This document shows positions 34,838-43,508 of a stretch of DNA of 64,000 bases, in pieces; position 1 is the stretch's first letter; the number at the start of each line of letters is the position of its first letter. The notes under the pieces are model-generated. The model worked only from the letters and a program-made list of their open reading frames with translations. It was not told where the DNA came from and made no database searches. Source of the stretch: Lentisphaeria bacterium. GTDB lineage: Bacteria; Verrucomicrobiota; Lentisphaeria; Victivallales; UBA1829. The position numbers and the translations under genes were made by a program. The DNA lies in NCBI GenBank assembly GCA_017456805.1, contig JAFTIQ010000031.1, positions 129,920 to 193,919 of the forward strand, given 5' to 3'.

Positions 34838-35350
34838 ATGTCCAAATTTACAGGAAAATCCCCCTGGGTCGTCCATTTCAACTGCAACAGCTGCAATGGA
34901 TGCGATATTGAATTTCTGGCATGTCTGACCCCGCTTTATGATGCGGAACGGTTCGGAGTTCTTCATGTAGGGAACCCGAAACATGCGGATATTCTTGTGG
35001 TGACCGGTTCTGTGAACAAGAAAAATATGCATGTTCTGAAAAACGTTTATGACCAGATCCCGTCACCGAAAGCCGTTGTGGCAATGGGTGTCTGTGCTGC
35101 AACCGGCGGACTTTTTGCTGATTGTTACAACGTTGTGGGCGGGATCGATAAGGTGATCCCGGTTGATGTGCATGTCCCCGGCTGTCCTCCGAAGCCCGAA
35201 GCAATGCTTGACGGTATTGTCAAGGCAGTGGAGATTCTGAAGAAGAAACAGAAGGATACGGAGACTGTTACGGAAGAACTCCCCGTTGTAATCGTGAAAC
35301 CGAAAGAGGAGCCGGCAGCTCCTGCAGCAGCGAAGGAACCTGAAAAATGA
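34838..35350 (+). CDS. echC: Ech-type hydrogenase small subunit C (NuoB-like)
   Basis: 170 residues. Carries the proximal [4Fe-4S] cluster next to the NiFe site. Cysteines occur in FNCNSCNGCDIE, GVCAATGG and VPGCPPKPE, the NuoB-type pattern. The core ends near residue 140; a Lys/Glu/Pro/Ala-rich tail of about 30 residues follows and seems unstructured. Its ATGA overlaps echD. Confidence 0.94.
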   Translation: MSKFTGKSPWVVHFNCNSCNGCDIEFLACLTPLYDAERFGVLHVGNPKHADILVVTGSVNKKNMHVLKNVYDQIPSPKAVVAMGVCAATGGLFADCYNVVGGIDKVIPVDVHVPGCPPKPEAMLDGIVKAVEILKKKQKDTETVTEELPVVIVKPKEEPAAPAAAKEPEK

Positions 35351-35751
35351 TGAAGATCAACGAAGAAGTCATGCTTGAGACAGTTGTCGAAAAAGTTGCA
35401 TCTCTCCAGCTTTCCGGCTATCGTTTTGTTACGATGACCACAGTGGACTGCGATGATTATTTTGATATTTACTATCATTACGACAAGAATTATGAACTTT
35501 ACACGCTGCGGCTCAAAGTGGAAAAACCGGGAGTCGTTCCCAGTATTTCCAAAGCCTGTTTTGCCGCATTGATCATTGAAAATGAAATTCAGGATCTGTT
35601 CGGGATCACCTTTACTGATCTTGTGATTGATTATGAAAAGCATTTTCTGCTTGCGCCGGATGCACCGGAAAAACCGTTCTGTCACGTTCCGGGCGTCAAA
35701 ATTACAACCGTGGATTCTCCTGCCGCAAAGAAAGATGAGGTGGCGAAATGA
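35347..35751 (+). CDS. echD: Ech-type hydrogenase subunit D (NuoC-like)
   Basis: 134 residues. Weakly conserved NuoC (30 kDa) family: a beta-sheet region with YFDIYYHYDKNYELYTLRLKV and the family helix ENEIQDLFGITF, where E-x-x-D-x-F-G is the conserved motif. It packs against the large subunit. Overlaps both neighbours by 4 bases. Confidence 0.9.
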   Translation: MMKINEEVMLETVVEKVASLQLSGYRFVTMTTVDCDDYFDIYYHYDKNYELYTLRLKVEKPGVVPSISKACFAALIIENEIQDLFGITFTDLVIDYEKHFLLAPDAPEKPFCHVPGVKITTVDSPAAKKDEVAK

Positions 35752-36821
35752 GTATTGTTGTTCCTTTTGGACCTCAGCATCCGGTTTTGCCGGAACCCTT
35801 GCAGCTCCGTCTGGAGATCGTGGATGAAACTGTCGTTTCCGCTCTGCCTGTGATCGGTTATGTTCACCGCGGTCTGGAACGCCTTGCGGAACAGAAAGAT
35901 TTCCAGCAGGATACTTATCTGATCGAGCACATCTGCGGGATCTGTTCTTTCATGCACAGTACAACTTACTGTACAGGGATCGAAGAGATCATGAACATTG
36001 AGATTCCGGAACGGGCAAAGTATCTCCGTGTTGCCTGGAGTGAAATGCACCGTATCCACAGTCATTTGCTGGCTTTGGGATTGCTGGCGGATGCATTTGG
36101 ATTTGAAAGTTTGTTTTATCAGATCTGGCGCACCCGTGAACACATCATGGATGCCATGGAATATACCACCGGCGGCCGTGTGATGCTCAGTGCAGCATGT
36201 GTCGGCGGTGTGAGAAAAGATATCAATGAAGAACAGAAGAAGTTTGTTCTTGAAAAACTGGCTCTGATCGAGGCGGAATTCAAGGAAGAAGCACATGTTC
36301 TTCTGGATGATTACACCGTGAAATCCCGCACGGTCGGGGTTGGTATTCTTGATGCCAAGACCGCTTATGAACGCGGAGCTGTCGGACCGACTGCCCGTGC
36401 AAGCGGACTCAAGATGGACCACCGTATGACCGGATATTTTGCCTATGACAAGCTGAATTTTGAACCGGTTGTGGAAGATGGCTGCGATGCTTATGCCAGA
36501 ACCAAAGTGAGGATCCGGGAAGTCTATCAATCCATTGATCTGATCCGTCAGGCATTGGCTGCTTTGCCGGATACTCCGCTGAAAACTGCATTCAAAGGCA
36601 ACCCCAACGGGGAAGCAGCTGTCCGTGCAGAACAGCCCCGCGGAGAAGTGATCTATTACCTGAAAGGGAATGGCACTGATAAGCTGGCACGCTGCCGTGT
36701 CCGCACACCAACCTTTGCCAACGTTGCGCCGATGCTTCACATGCTGAACGGATGCAATCTTGCCAATGTGGGTGTGATCGTTCTTTCTGTTGACCCTTGT
36801 ATTTCCTGTACGGAGCGCTGA
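35748..36821 (+). CDS. echE: Ech-type hydrogenase large (NiFe) subunit E
   Basis: 357 residues. The NiFe ligands are complete: EHICGICSFMHS (C63, C66) and DPCISCTER (C351, C354), so it is a real hydrogenase subunit and not complex I NuoD. The protein ends directly after DPCISCTER, with no C-terminal extension. In most NiFe hydrogenases that extension is cut off by an endopeptidase after nickel insertion; here none is needed, as known for some Ech and CooH enzymes. No such protease gene is in the operon. Confidence 0.95.
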   Translation: MSIVVPFGPQHPVLPEPLQLRLEIVDETVVSALPVIGYVHRGLERLAEQKDFQQDTYLIEHICGICSFMHSTTYCTGIEEIMNIEIPERAKYLRVAWSEMHRIHSHLLALGLLADAFGFESLFYQIWRTREHIMDAMEYTTGGRVMLSAACVGGVRKDINEEQKKFVLEKLALIEAEFKEEAHVLLDDYTVKSRTVGVGILDAKTAYERGAVGPTARASGLKMDHRMTGYFAYDKLNFEPVVEDGCDAYARTKVRIREVYQSIDLIRQALAALPDTPLKTAFKGNPNGEAAVRAEQPRGEVIYYLKGNGTDKLARCRVRTPTFANVAPMLHMLNGCNLANVGVIVLSVDPCISCTER

Positions 36822-36822
36822 T

Positions 36823-37128
36823 ATGAAAATTGTAGTTATGCTGAAAACATTGCTGAAGAACCTTGTAAAAGGTCCTGTGACCCGGAAATATCCTTATGAA
36901 GAACGGGAACCGTTCCCGGGAGAACGGGGAGTTATCATCATGCCGGATGAATCCAAGTGCATTTATTGCGGGATTTGTGCCCGGAAATGTCCGTCCAATG
37001 CGTTGGCAGTGACGCGTGCTCCGGAAAAGATGTGGAAATATGAACGTTTCCGCTGTATCGTCTGCGGTGCATGTGTGGAAGCCTGTCCGAAGAAATGTCT
37101 GGAGTTTGCTCCGCGCAAACAGGGATAA
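36823..37128 (+). CDS. echF: Ech-type hydrogenase ferredoxin-like subunit F (2x[4Fe-4S])
   Basis: 101 residues from ATG 36823, one base after echE. Two clusters: CIYCGICARKCP and CIVCGACVEACP. It passes electrons from reduced ferredoxin to EchC. The N-terminal 45 residues (MLKTLLKNLVKGPVTRKYP and following) match the NuoI/EchF lead-in. Last gene of the operon. Confidence 0.94.
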   Translation: MKIVVMLKTLLKNLVKGPVTRKYPYEEREPFPGERGVIIMPDESKCIYCGICARKCPSNALAVTRAPEKMWKYERFRCIVCGACVEACPKKCLEFAPRKQG

Positions 37129-37151
37129 TTCCTTTCTGACAGAAGAAAAAA

Positions 37152-37188
37152 GCCGTTGTCTCACCCTCTGAGACAGCGGTTTTTTTTT
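37152..37188 (+). terminator. Rho-independent terminator of the hyp-ech operon
   Basis: Stem GCCGTTGTCTCA / TGAGACAGCGGT (one G-U) with a 5-base loop and an unbroken run of eight or more T. Confidence 0.92.
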
Positions 37189-37291
37189 GCCGGATCAACG
37201 GAAAACGGGAAAGAAAATCGGAAATGATCATTGTAAAAATCTTTTTGGATGAAAAAAGCGGGAAAATTTCTAAAAAAAAGAGTTTGGGCAG

Positions 37292-37320
37292 TTGGCAAAA
37301 ACAGTTTTTTGTGCTATAAT
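37292..37320 (+). promoter_or_regulatory. Promoter for the 37393 operon
   Basis: TTGGCA (37292-37297), 17-base spacer and a perfect TATAAT (37315-37320). Transcription near 37327. The leader can form TCCGGT/ACCGGA (37338-37343, 37364-37369). Confidence 0.78.
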
Positions 37321-37392
37321 TCTCAATGAACATAAATTCCGGTTTCAAGCCGAGTATTATGACACCGGATCAATGATAACAATGGGGCGTTT

Positions 37393-38802
37393 ATGAATAA
37401 GAGACACATTTCAGGATTCAGCAAGTTTTTGATGATTGCGGCATTGTTGGCAGTTTTTGCTGCAGAAGGACAGGAAAAGAAACCGGGTTATCGTCCGACG
37501 ACTCGCCGGAAAGTGGCGTATGAACAGCTTCAGGAGGGCGGCAATATTACCCAGATTTCTGATAACAAAGTGAAATTCATCCGCGAAGTTGTACAGTCTT
37601 ACGTTGACTTTAAAGATGATATTACGAATCAGACGATCATCAATCAGATTTATGATCAGATTGAAAAAGAGTTCAAGATTCAGCCGGAAGGCAAGCCCGA
37701 TAACCGGACGATTCAGGAATTGCGCGCAGAAGCGTTGCGTCTGATCAAAAAAGATTTCCCGATGGAAGAAGCGGAATACCGCAAGATGCTGGAAACACGG
37801 GCTGACAAGATTTATGCCACCATCAAAAACGGTGAGAAGGTTACGCTCACTTATATCAAAAACCGCCGCCGTTATAAAGTGACGGATGTGTTCTACGGCT
37901 TTAACGGTTCAACGGTCAAAATCGGATTGAGAACGCTTCCGTTTTATGATTTGATCGAGGAGGATAAAATCCGGGTCAGCGAGAGCTATGCAAAGCGCCG
38001 TCGTGCTGAATATGTCCAGAAAGAACTGAGCGACTATTTGAAAAAACGTCAGGAAGCTTTGCTTTCCATGGAAACGAAATTAGTGAATGATCAGCTGAAA
38101 CATAATATCAACGGCGGCTTTGTTCTGTATCTGGAAAGATGGCGGTATCCGATCCAGGTGATCAACAATTTCCTGATCCGCAGCATTGAGGCTGATTCCC
38201 GTTATGCCGGGAAAGTCACCGGGTTGAATTTGGATTCCATTCAGCGGATCCAGATCAAATTTATTGAAAGTTTTGACCGGAACAAACTTGCCGACCGTAT
38301 TCAGGCGAGAAAGGTTGCCGCTTTGAAATATAAGGGTACAATCGACTCTGCACAGGGATTCCTGGATCTGGTTTTCTGGGGATTCACCAGGGATGAAGTC
38401 AAACATCTGCTGGAAGCGCAGGGGTTGAATTTCATCCCCGGAAAAGAGTATGACCGTGCATTTACTTCTGACCGTCAGGTCAAAGAAAGCCGGCTCTATT
38501 ATAAAGATAACCGTCTTGTGAAAGTTGTAACGATTTATAATGTTACGACCTTTGACGAATATCTTTCCATCCGGAAAAATATGCTTCAGAATTATGGAGC
38601 GGACAACCGGACGAAACAGAAAGCGGGTTATGTCCGTCCCGGTGATCCTCTCAGCTGGAGCGGATTGATCACAGATGGACATCTTTACGTCAAACAGAAT
38701 CCTGAAACCGGAGCGATCGCTGAACCCATTACAATGACTTGGCAGGAAGTCACACCTGCACAGCGCCGCGCACGGGAAGCTCAACAGAAAAAAGGACCTT
38801 GA
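37393..38802 (+). CDS. Secreted protein of unknown function
   Basis: 469 residues. A signal peptide (FLMIAALLAVFAAEG) is followed by a basic, mostly helical protein with many Lys/Arg/Gln. Features seen: a possible coiled region at residues about 95-140, a beta-rich segment (GEKVTLTYIKNRRRYKVTDV) near 145-185, and a basic, Gln-rich C-terminus. I recognise no family. It has the best promoter in the window and is directly followed by an Fe-ADH gene (1-base gap), so the two are co-expressed. Confidence 0.75.
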   Translation: MNKRHISGFSKFLMIAALLAVFAAEGQEKKPGYRPTTRRKVAYEQLQEGGNITQISDNKVKFIREVVQSYVDFKDDITNQTIINQIYDQIEKEFKIQPEGKPDNRTIQELRAEALRLIKKDFPMEEAEYRKMLETRADKIYATIKNGEKVTLTYIKNRRRYKVTDVFYGFNGSTVKIGLRTLPFYDLIEEDKIRVSESYAKRRRAEYVQKELSDYLKKRQEALLSMETKLVNDQLKHNINGGFVLYLERWRYPIQVINNFLIRSIEADSRYAGKVTGLNLDSIQRIQIKFIESFDRNKLADRIQARKVAALKYKGTIDSAQGFLDLVFWGFTRDEVKHLLEAQGLNFIPGKEYDRAFTSDRQVKESRLYYKDNRLVKVVTIYNVTTFDEYLSIRKNMLQNYGADNRTKQKAGYVRPGDPLSWSGLITDGHLYVKQNPETGAIAEPITMTWQEVTPAQRRAREAQQKKGP

Positions 38803-38803
38803 T

Positions 38804-40018
38804 ATGGTGGAATTGCACGAGAAACTTTATCAATCAGCAGAAATTTTTGAACAGAATCCTGATACGATCATCTGTTTTGGACCGGAAGCGGTTCCGGCGC
38901 TCAGCTGCGAGTTCAACCGTTTGGATGGAGAAACCGTTCTGGTTTGTACCGGAGGGGCGGGATCCTTTCTGAAAAGCGGCGCGTTTGACTCCCTGAATGC
39001 CGCTGTCGGAAGATCCGATGTCAATCTGCCCCGTTTTGAAAATATTCCGGCAGAACCCGATTCGGATTGTGTCCGTCAAATTGTCAGACGGATGGAAGAA
39101 GAACAGCCCTCAGCTGTGATTGCGATTGGCGGCGGAAGTGTTATGGATGCCGTGAAGGCTGCATATCTTTCCTGGCAAACCGGGATCGATGTGAAAGACC
39201 TTTTCGGAGTGAATGTTGCTTCCAGCCGTTTCCCCGGAAAAGAATTCCGCAGGGTATGGTGTCTGCCGACAACTTCCGGAACCGGTTCAGAAGTCACACC
39301 TTATTCCAATATTATTGATACAGAGACCGGGGTCAAGTGTCTGATCGTGGAGAATGCGATTCTTCCTGAATATGCATTTCTCAATCCGGATTGGACCGCC
39401 AGTATGCCAGAAAAGATTACCGTTGATACGGCATTGGATGCGATGGTTCACTGTATTGAAAGTTTGTTGAATATCAAAGCCGGCAAGGAACATCCGGAAG
39501 CTGCTGAATGGGCAGTTCTCGGCGTTTCTCTGATCCATACCGGACTGCCGTTTTTGAAGCAGAACGGAAATAATGAACTTATGCGGGCAGCTCTTTCTGC
39601 GGCAGCCTGTCTCGGGGGAATGTGTATCAAGGTTTGTCCGACCAGTTTGCCGCATCTTTGCAGTTTTTCTTTCTGCGGAAAGACGACTCACGGTGCTGCT
39701 GTTGCCGCATTGCTTCCTCATTTCTGGCGGTATTATCTTTCCAATCCGGAGATTGCTGAACGGACCATGCTTCTTTCCGGAATTTTCCCCGGAAAAACTC
39801 CTGCAGAAGTTGTGGATTCCTGTGAAAAATTTATTCTTCAGATGGGGATTGAAACAGCTCCCGGCACTTTGAGTAAAACGGATCGGTCCTTTATTGATGT
39901 GCTGGCAAAAAATGCAGTGCTGAACCCTGTGAAACTCGCAACTGCCCCGGTTCCCATTGATCCGGAATCTGCCGGAACCGTGTTCCATCAAGTTCTGGAG
40001 TCTGTCTGGCAGCGATGA
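38804..40018 (+). CDS. Iron-containing alcohol dehydrogenase family protein
   Basis: 404 residues. The NAD-binding motif GGGSVMDAVK (about residues 108-117), PTTSGTGSEVTPYSNI, and the metal region DTALDAMVHCIES with later His in TTHGAAVAALLPHF match group III Fe-ADHs. They reduce aldehydes or oxidise alcohols; the substrate is unknown. An NAD(P)H sink in fermentation is plausible. AAGGA lies 7 bases before ATG. Overlaps the next gene by 4 bases. Confidence 0.88.
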   Translation: MVELHEKLYQSAEIFEQNPDTIICFGPEAVPALSCEFNRLDGETVLVCTGGAGSFLKSGAFDSLNAAVGRSDVNLPRFENIPAEPDSDCVRQIVRRMEEEQPSAVIAIGGGSVMDAVKAAYLSWQTGIDVKDLFGVNVASSRFPGKEFRRVWCLPTTSGTGSEVTPYSNIIDTETGVKCLIVENAILPEYAFLNPDWTASMPEKITVDTALDAMVHCIESLLNIKAGKEHPEAAEWAVLGVSLIHTGLPFLKQNGNNELMRAALSAAACLGGMCIKVCPTSLPHLCSFSFCGKTTHGAAVAALLPHFWRYYLSNPEIAERTMLLSGIFPGKTPAEVVDSCEKFILQMGIETAPGTLSKTDRSFIDVLAKNAVLNPVKLATAPVPIDPESAGTVFHQVLESVWQR

Positions 40019-40740
40019 AACGGCTTTTTCTTTTTCTCATTCTCTGGTTCGGATTCAGTGTTTCTCTCCTGGGACAATATTATCCGGAATTCAAAACGGT
40101 TCTCCCGGAGAGTCTGAAGGTTTATGCTTTGCCGCAATCCAATTCCGGGATCATTGTCCATTTGGAGAGCGGAACATTGGTTGGGATCCAGGACGTGAAG
40201 AATGGATGGCTGAAGGTCACATTTCAGCGGACGCTTGAGGTTTGGGTCGCGTCCTGTTTTTTGAAGGATGGAAAATTTGCTGATGGCGTGATTTTCCGTG
40301 TTGGACCGAGTGCTGCTGCATCTGCTTTGACGGTCGAAAATAAGATCGTTGGGGAAACGGCTGATATTCGGGAGGAAGTGGTCGGGGGATTCTGGAAAAA
40401 AATCCGTCTGACCGCCCATTTTTCCGGTTATGTTCTGCGGGATACGCTTTATCCTGTACAGAAAGAGTTCCGTCTTCAGACTCCGGGAAAGCCGGATGCG
40501 CGGCAGACAACTGTGGTTGGACGGTTGCTTCCGTTGGAAAAACCGTTGAACGGTGCGACACACAAGCTGGTTTATCAGGTGCACAAAGCAGAGCATCTTG
40601 TTGCGTATGTGCTTCCGGAAAAAGTCAACTTGAATCTTTGGGAAGATTGGACGATTTATTTAAGCGGAGAGATTCTCTGGGATTCAGGGATCCGGACTCC
40701 GTTTATTAAAGTTGCCAATATTTTTCCGGCGTATCGCTGA
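40015..40740 (+). CDS. Secreted SH3-like domain protein
   Basis: 241 residues. Signal peptide MKRLFLFLILWFGFSVSLLG. Two bacterial SH3-like modules follow: about 30-85 (VYALPQSNSGIIVHLESGT, GWLKVTF, EVWVASCFL) and 90-145 (FRVGPSAAASAL, GGFWKKIRL, GYVLRDTL). SH3b domains often bind peptidoglycan or peptides. The last 80 residues are not assigned. It is translationally coupled to the Fe-ADH (ATGA). Confidence 0.78.
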   Translation: MKRLFLFLILWFGFSVSLLGQYYPEFKTVLPESLKVYALPQSNSGIIVHLESGTLVGIQDVKNGWLKVTFQRTLEVWVASCFLKDGKFADGVIFRVGPSAAASALTVENKIVGETADIREEVVGGFWKKIRLTAHFSGYVLRDTLYPVQKEFRLQTPGKPDARQTTVVGRLLPLEKPLNGATHKLVYQVHKAEHLVAYVLPEKVNLNLWEDWTIYLSGEILWDSGIRTPFIKVANIFPAYR

Positions 40741-40748
40741 GATTTTTT

Positions 40749-40787
40749 GCCGGATGGTTCGAGACATCCGGCACGGCAGATTTTTTT
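40749..40787 (+). terminator. Probable terminator after the SH3-like gene
   Basis: Perfect 8-bp stem GCCGGATG / CATCCGGC (40749-40756, 40765-40772) with a T7 run starting 8 bases later, an imperfect spacing. It lies between convergent genes and the T run touches the stop of the minus-strand gene. Confidence 0.65.
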
Positions 40788-41190
40788 ACAGAATGGGCAA
40801 TGTTCCGGACGATTGTATGATGATCGTTGCCGTAGGCGGTTCCAAATCCTGTTTTATTTCATCGGGAACATAAGAGGCGAACCAGGCATCGGGAAAAACT
40901 GCGGTTTGATTTCCGGTTGTTCCCGAGAAGGAAATGGTTCCTTTTTTTCCAAGAATCGCAATGATTTTTGCTGCGGTGGATATGTGATCAAGCACGGTCA
41001 GTTCACCATCTGTGATTTCGAGCTGTCTTCCCGGTTCAAAGGTTTTGCAAGGGGAAGAGTCATCTGTTGAGACATCAATTTTCCCGCAGAGCCTGACTCC
41101 CGGAATTTTCTTTGTTCTACATTCAAAATGGATGGACGGATCTTGCGAGCAAGTGACTTTGATATTGAATCCAGTTTTTTCAGTTGTCAT
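40786..41190 (-). CDS. Hypothetical protein, 134 residues
   Basis: Start ATG 41190 is set by GGAG 6 bases upstream; the longer frame from 41229 has no ribosome site. No signal peptide or membrane segment. A beta-rich pattern (FNIKVTCSQDPSIHFECRT, VRLCGKIDVST, ATIIIQSSG) suggests a small beta-sandwich; five Cys residues. I do not recognise the family. It stands alone between a convergent terminator and a divergent pseudopilin gene. Confidence 0.6.
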   Translation of the reverse strand: MTTEKTGFNIKVTCSQDPSIHFECRTKKIPGVRLCGKIDVSTDDSSPCKTFEPGRQLEITDGELTVLDHISTAAKIIAILGKKGTISFSGTTGNQTAVFPDAWFASYVPDEIKQDLEPPTATIIIQSSGTLPIL

Positions 41191-41236
41191 TGGACACTCC
41201 TTTTGTTTTTTTGGGGTTCTGAGTGTCAACCGGAGT

Positions 41237-41264
41237 TTGATTTTAAGGAAACGTGCTGTATATT
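41237..41264 (+). promoter_or_regulatory. Promoter for the pseudopilin-ABC-radical SAM operon
   Basis: TTGATT (41237-41242), 16-base spacer, TATATT (41259-41264); transcription near 41271, 33 bases before the ATG. Confidence 0.68.
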
Positions 41265-41303
41265 ACTGAAGATTTGATAAGTACAAAAATAACCTGGAGC
41301 CTT

Positions 41304-41981
41304 ATGAGAACAGATTTCTCCGGAATACAAAAATTTACTTTGATGGAACTTCTGACAGTGATTGCGATCATTGCGATACTTGCCGGATTATTGCTTCCTG
41401 CAATGGGGCGTTCCCGGGAACAGGGGCGGGGAAGTGCCTGTCTTTCCAATCTGAAGCAGATCGGAGCGGCTTATCTGATGTACAGTTCCGACTATGGATG
41501 CACGGTCAAGATATGGAATTCCGGTTCCAGCCGATGGATGAATACCCTTGCGGATCATTCGGGAATAACGGTTCCTGATTGTCCCTCCGACCGCCGCCCC
41601 GGGAGAGAAAATCATCCGTCCTATGGTCCATCTTATGTGCTTTCGGCGAATCCGGAATTTCAGGGAAAAGAATATCGGCTGTGGTACAATGTCCGGGAGA
41701 AAAATATCCGTTATCCCTCTCAATTTATTCTGCTTTCCGGGATATCTGATTCCTATTATTTCGGCAATGGAACAGTTTCAGAAGTGAAACTGGGAAAAAT
41801 GAACGGAGAGCTTTCTGCTGTTGATGGGTTTTGCAAAAATCTTTCTTTCCGTCACAGCAGCGGAAATTTTCAGTTTTATGCTGGGATGGCAGATGGTCAT
41901 GTCGCATTTTTCCGTTTTTATGAGATGTCGGACCGATACTGGGATTTGCAGGGCTCCGGCGGTTATGGAGGCGGGAAATGA
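41304..41981 (+). CDS. Pseudopilin-like protein with H-x-DG C-terminus
   Basis: 225 residues. Prepilin N-terminus [20 protein letters not shown] begins at residue 10 after a short leader; the residue before the Phe is Lys, not the usual Gly, a variation typical of PVC-group prepilin-like proteins. The C-terminal part has RHSSGNFQF with MADGHVAFF, the H-x-DG arrangement of that family. Such proteins occur in very high numbers in Lentisphaerota, probably as secretion-system or surface pseudopilins. ATG 41304 has GGAG four bases upstream. Its stop overlaps the start of the lipoprotein gene (ATGA). Confidence 0.85.
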   Translation: MRTDFSGIQKFTLMELLTVIAIIAILAGLLLPAMGRSREQGRGSACLSNLKQIGAAYLMYSSDYGCTVKIWNSGSSRWMNTLADHSGITVPDCPSDRRPGRENHPSYGPSYVLSANPEFQGKEYRLWYNVREKNIRYPSQFILLSGISDSYYFGNGTVSEVKLGKMNGELSAVDGFCKNLSFRHSSGNFQFYAGMADGHVAFFRFYEMSDRYWDLQGSGGYGGGK

Positions 41982-42766
41982 GATGGTTTTTTCTGCTGCT
42001 CCTGCTGCTTTTTTCTGTGGGCTGTGCTCCGGAACGGAAAGAGAAAAAAGTTCCGGAACAGATTCTTTCACTTTCCTGTGCTGCGACAAAGATTTTATAT
42101 GATTTGGAATCTCCCCCGGCAGCGATTGATGAATATGGCTTGATTGCAGCGGGCAGCCCTGCGCCGCAAGTAATTGGAAAAGGGAGTCTCGTTTCCCGGG
42201 AAAAAATGGCGGAACTCGGTATTGATTGTGTTGTTTTGTGGTATTATCAGAAGGATGCGGCGGAGCTGTTCCGGAAAAAAGGATTGCGCGTCATTGAACT
42301 GCAGCCTGTCCGGTTGAAAGAATATTCTTCATTGCTTCAGATCATGGGGGATTTGACCGGGAAGCAGGAGAAGGCTTTTTCTCTTCAGCAGAGGTTTCAG
42401 AAGGAGTTGGAATCGCTGTCACCATCCGGAAAAGAGAAAAAAGTATATTTTGAATTATATGGTCCGATGCAATCGGTTGGAAGAGAGAGTTACACCGGAG
42501 ATCTTCTTTCCTATTCCGGCGGAACAGTTCTTTCAGAGAAAACAGGATTGGTTTCGATTGAAAATCTGCTGTCGTTTCAACCGGAGATTATTTTTTATGT
42601 GGAAGGATACGGTTCCGGCGAAATGATCCGGAATCGGCCTGGATTTTCCAATCTTCCTGCGGTGAAAAACGGCAGAATCTATGGGGTTCCCCGTCGACTG
42701 ATCACGGAAGGGGTTGCCCCGCTGGAAGCCATTCAATTTTTCCGAAAAATTTTATCAGAGGAGTGA
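41978..42766 (+). CDS. Lipoprotein substrate-binding component of a BtuCDF/FecBCDE-type ABC importer
   Basis: 262 residues. Lipobox FSVGC with lipidated C16. The remainder shows the helical-backbone metal-receptor fold (BtuF/FhuD/FecB): [30 protein letters not shown], a long central helix, [20 protein letters not shown] and [11 protein letters not shown]. The class binds cobalamin, heme or ferric chelates; which one is not readable. The permease and ATPase genes follow after a radical SAM gene. Confidence 0.87.
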   Translation: MRWFFLLLLLLFSVGCAPERKEKKVPEQILSLSCAATKILYDLESPPAAIDEYGLIAAGSPAPQVIGKGSLVSREKMAELGIDCVVLWYYQKDAAELFRKKGLRVIELQPVRLKEYSSLLQIMGDLTGKQEKAFSLQQRFQKELESLSPSGKEKKVYFELYGPMQSVGRESYTGDLLSYSGGTVLSEKTGLVSIENLLSFQPEIIFYVEGYGSGEMIRNRPGFSNLPAVKNGRIYGVPRRLITEGVAPLEAIQFFRKILSEE

Positions 42767-42772
42767 CAAAAG

Positions 42773-43507
42773 ATGTCATTTTACCGGATTACTCAAAATA
42801 AGAAATACGATTTTGCAACCCTTCACAACTGGGGCTGTACATTTCATTGTCCATTTTGCAGCTACAAGCTCCGGGGCGGGAAAAGCGGTTTTGCTTATCC
42901 GAAGCCGGAACGTTTTTTGAGCGTGGAAGAACAGAAAACGGCATTGCGGAATGCGAATCCCGGGAAAGTTTATTTTATGGGTGGAGAGCCGACTGTTGCG
43001 AAGGAACTCCGGGAAATGGTTCAATTTTCAAAATGCGAACTCGGAGCTTATACGAAGCTGGGGCATACCAACGGAAGTGATTTGCAGATTCCGTATCTTG
43101 ATGCCGCAAATATCGGTTTCAAAGCGTGGAGTGAAGAGCTGCACCTGAAGCTGACCGGGCGGCCCAAAACCTTGATTTTTGACAACTTTTCCAGAGCATT
43201 TGATTCCGGAATGGAACTTTCCGCCAGCATGATTTATATTCCCGGATTGATCGGATTGGATGAAATGGAAGGGGTGCTGAAATATATTGCCGGGCTTGAC
43301 AGAAATATTCCGTTTCATATTATGGGATATATTCCTGTTCCGGGGTTGGAGTATGAGCGGCCGAGCGATGCGCAGATGGCAGAGGCAAAAGCCTTGTGTG
43401 AAAGCTATTTGCCGAAAGTCGGCGTTTCCCATCTGACTTCAGAACAGGCATTGGATTTGACTGCCCGGGATGATCGGTTTCAAGTAGAAGTCATAGCCGG
43501 AGTGTAA
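42773..43507 (+). CDS. Radical SAM protein
   Basis: 244 residues. CTFHCPFC (C22, C26, C29) is the CX3CX2C site for the [4Fe-4S] cluster; GGEPT at 70-74 is the usual SAM-contact motif. The fold resembles short activase-like or PqqE-lead-in radical SAM proteins; no SPASM cluster or B12 domain is visible, and the protein is much shorter than HemN/ChuW-type heme enzymes. It sits 6 bases after the binding-protein gene and 1 base before the permease gene, so it likely acts on the imported compound or makes something for its capture. Confidence 0.85.
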   Translation: MSFYRITQNKKYDFATLHNWGCTFHCPFCSYKLRGGKSGFAYPKPERFLSVEEQKTALRNANPGKVYFMGGEPTVAKELREMVQFSKCELGAYTKLGHTNGSDLQIPYLDAANIGFKAWSEELHLKLTGRPKTLIFDNFSRAFDSGMELSASMIYIPGLIGLDEMEGVLKYIAGLDRNIPFHIMGYIPVPGLEYERPSDAQMAEAKALCESYLPKVGVSHLTSEQALDLTARDDRFQVEVIAGV

Positions 43508-43508
43508 G

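Noticed and set aside
42773..43507. Radical SAM gene as a HemN/ChuW-type heme-degrading enzyme
   Set aside because: It is about half the length and lacks HemN-type sequence beyond the CX3CX2C site.
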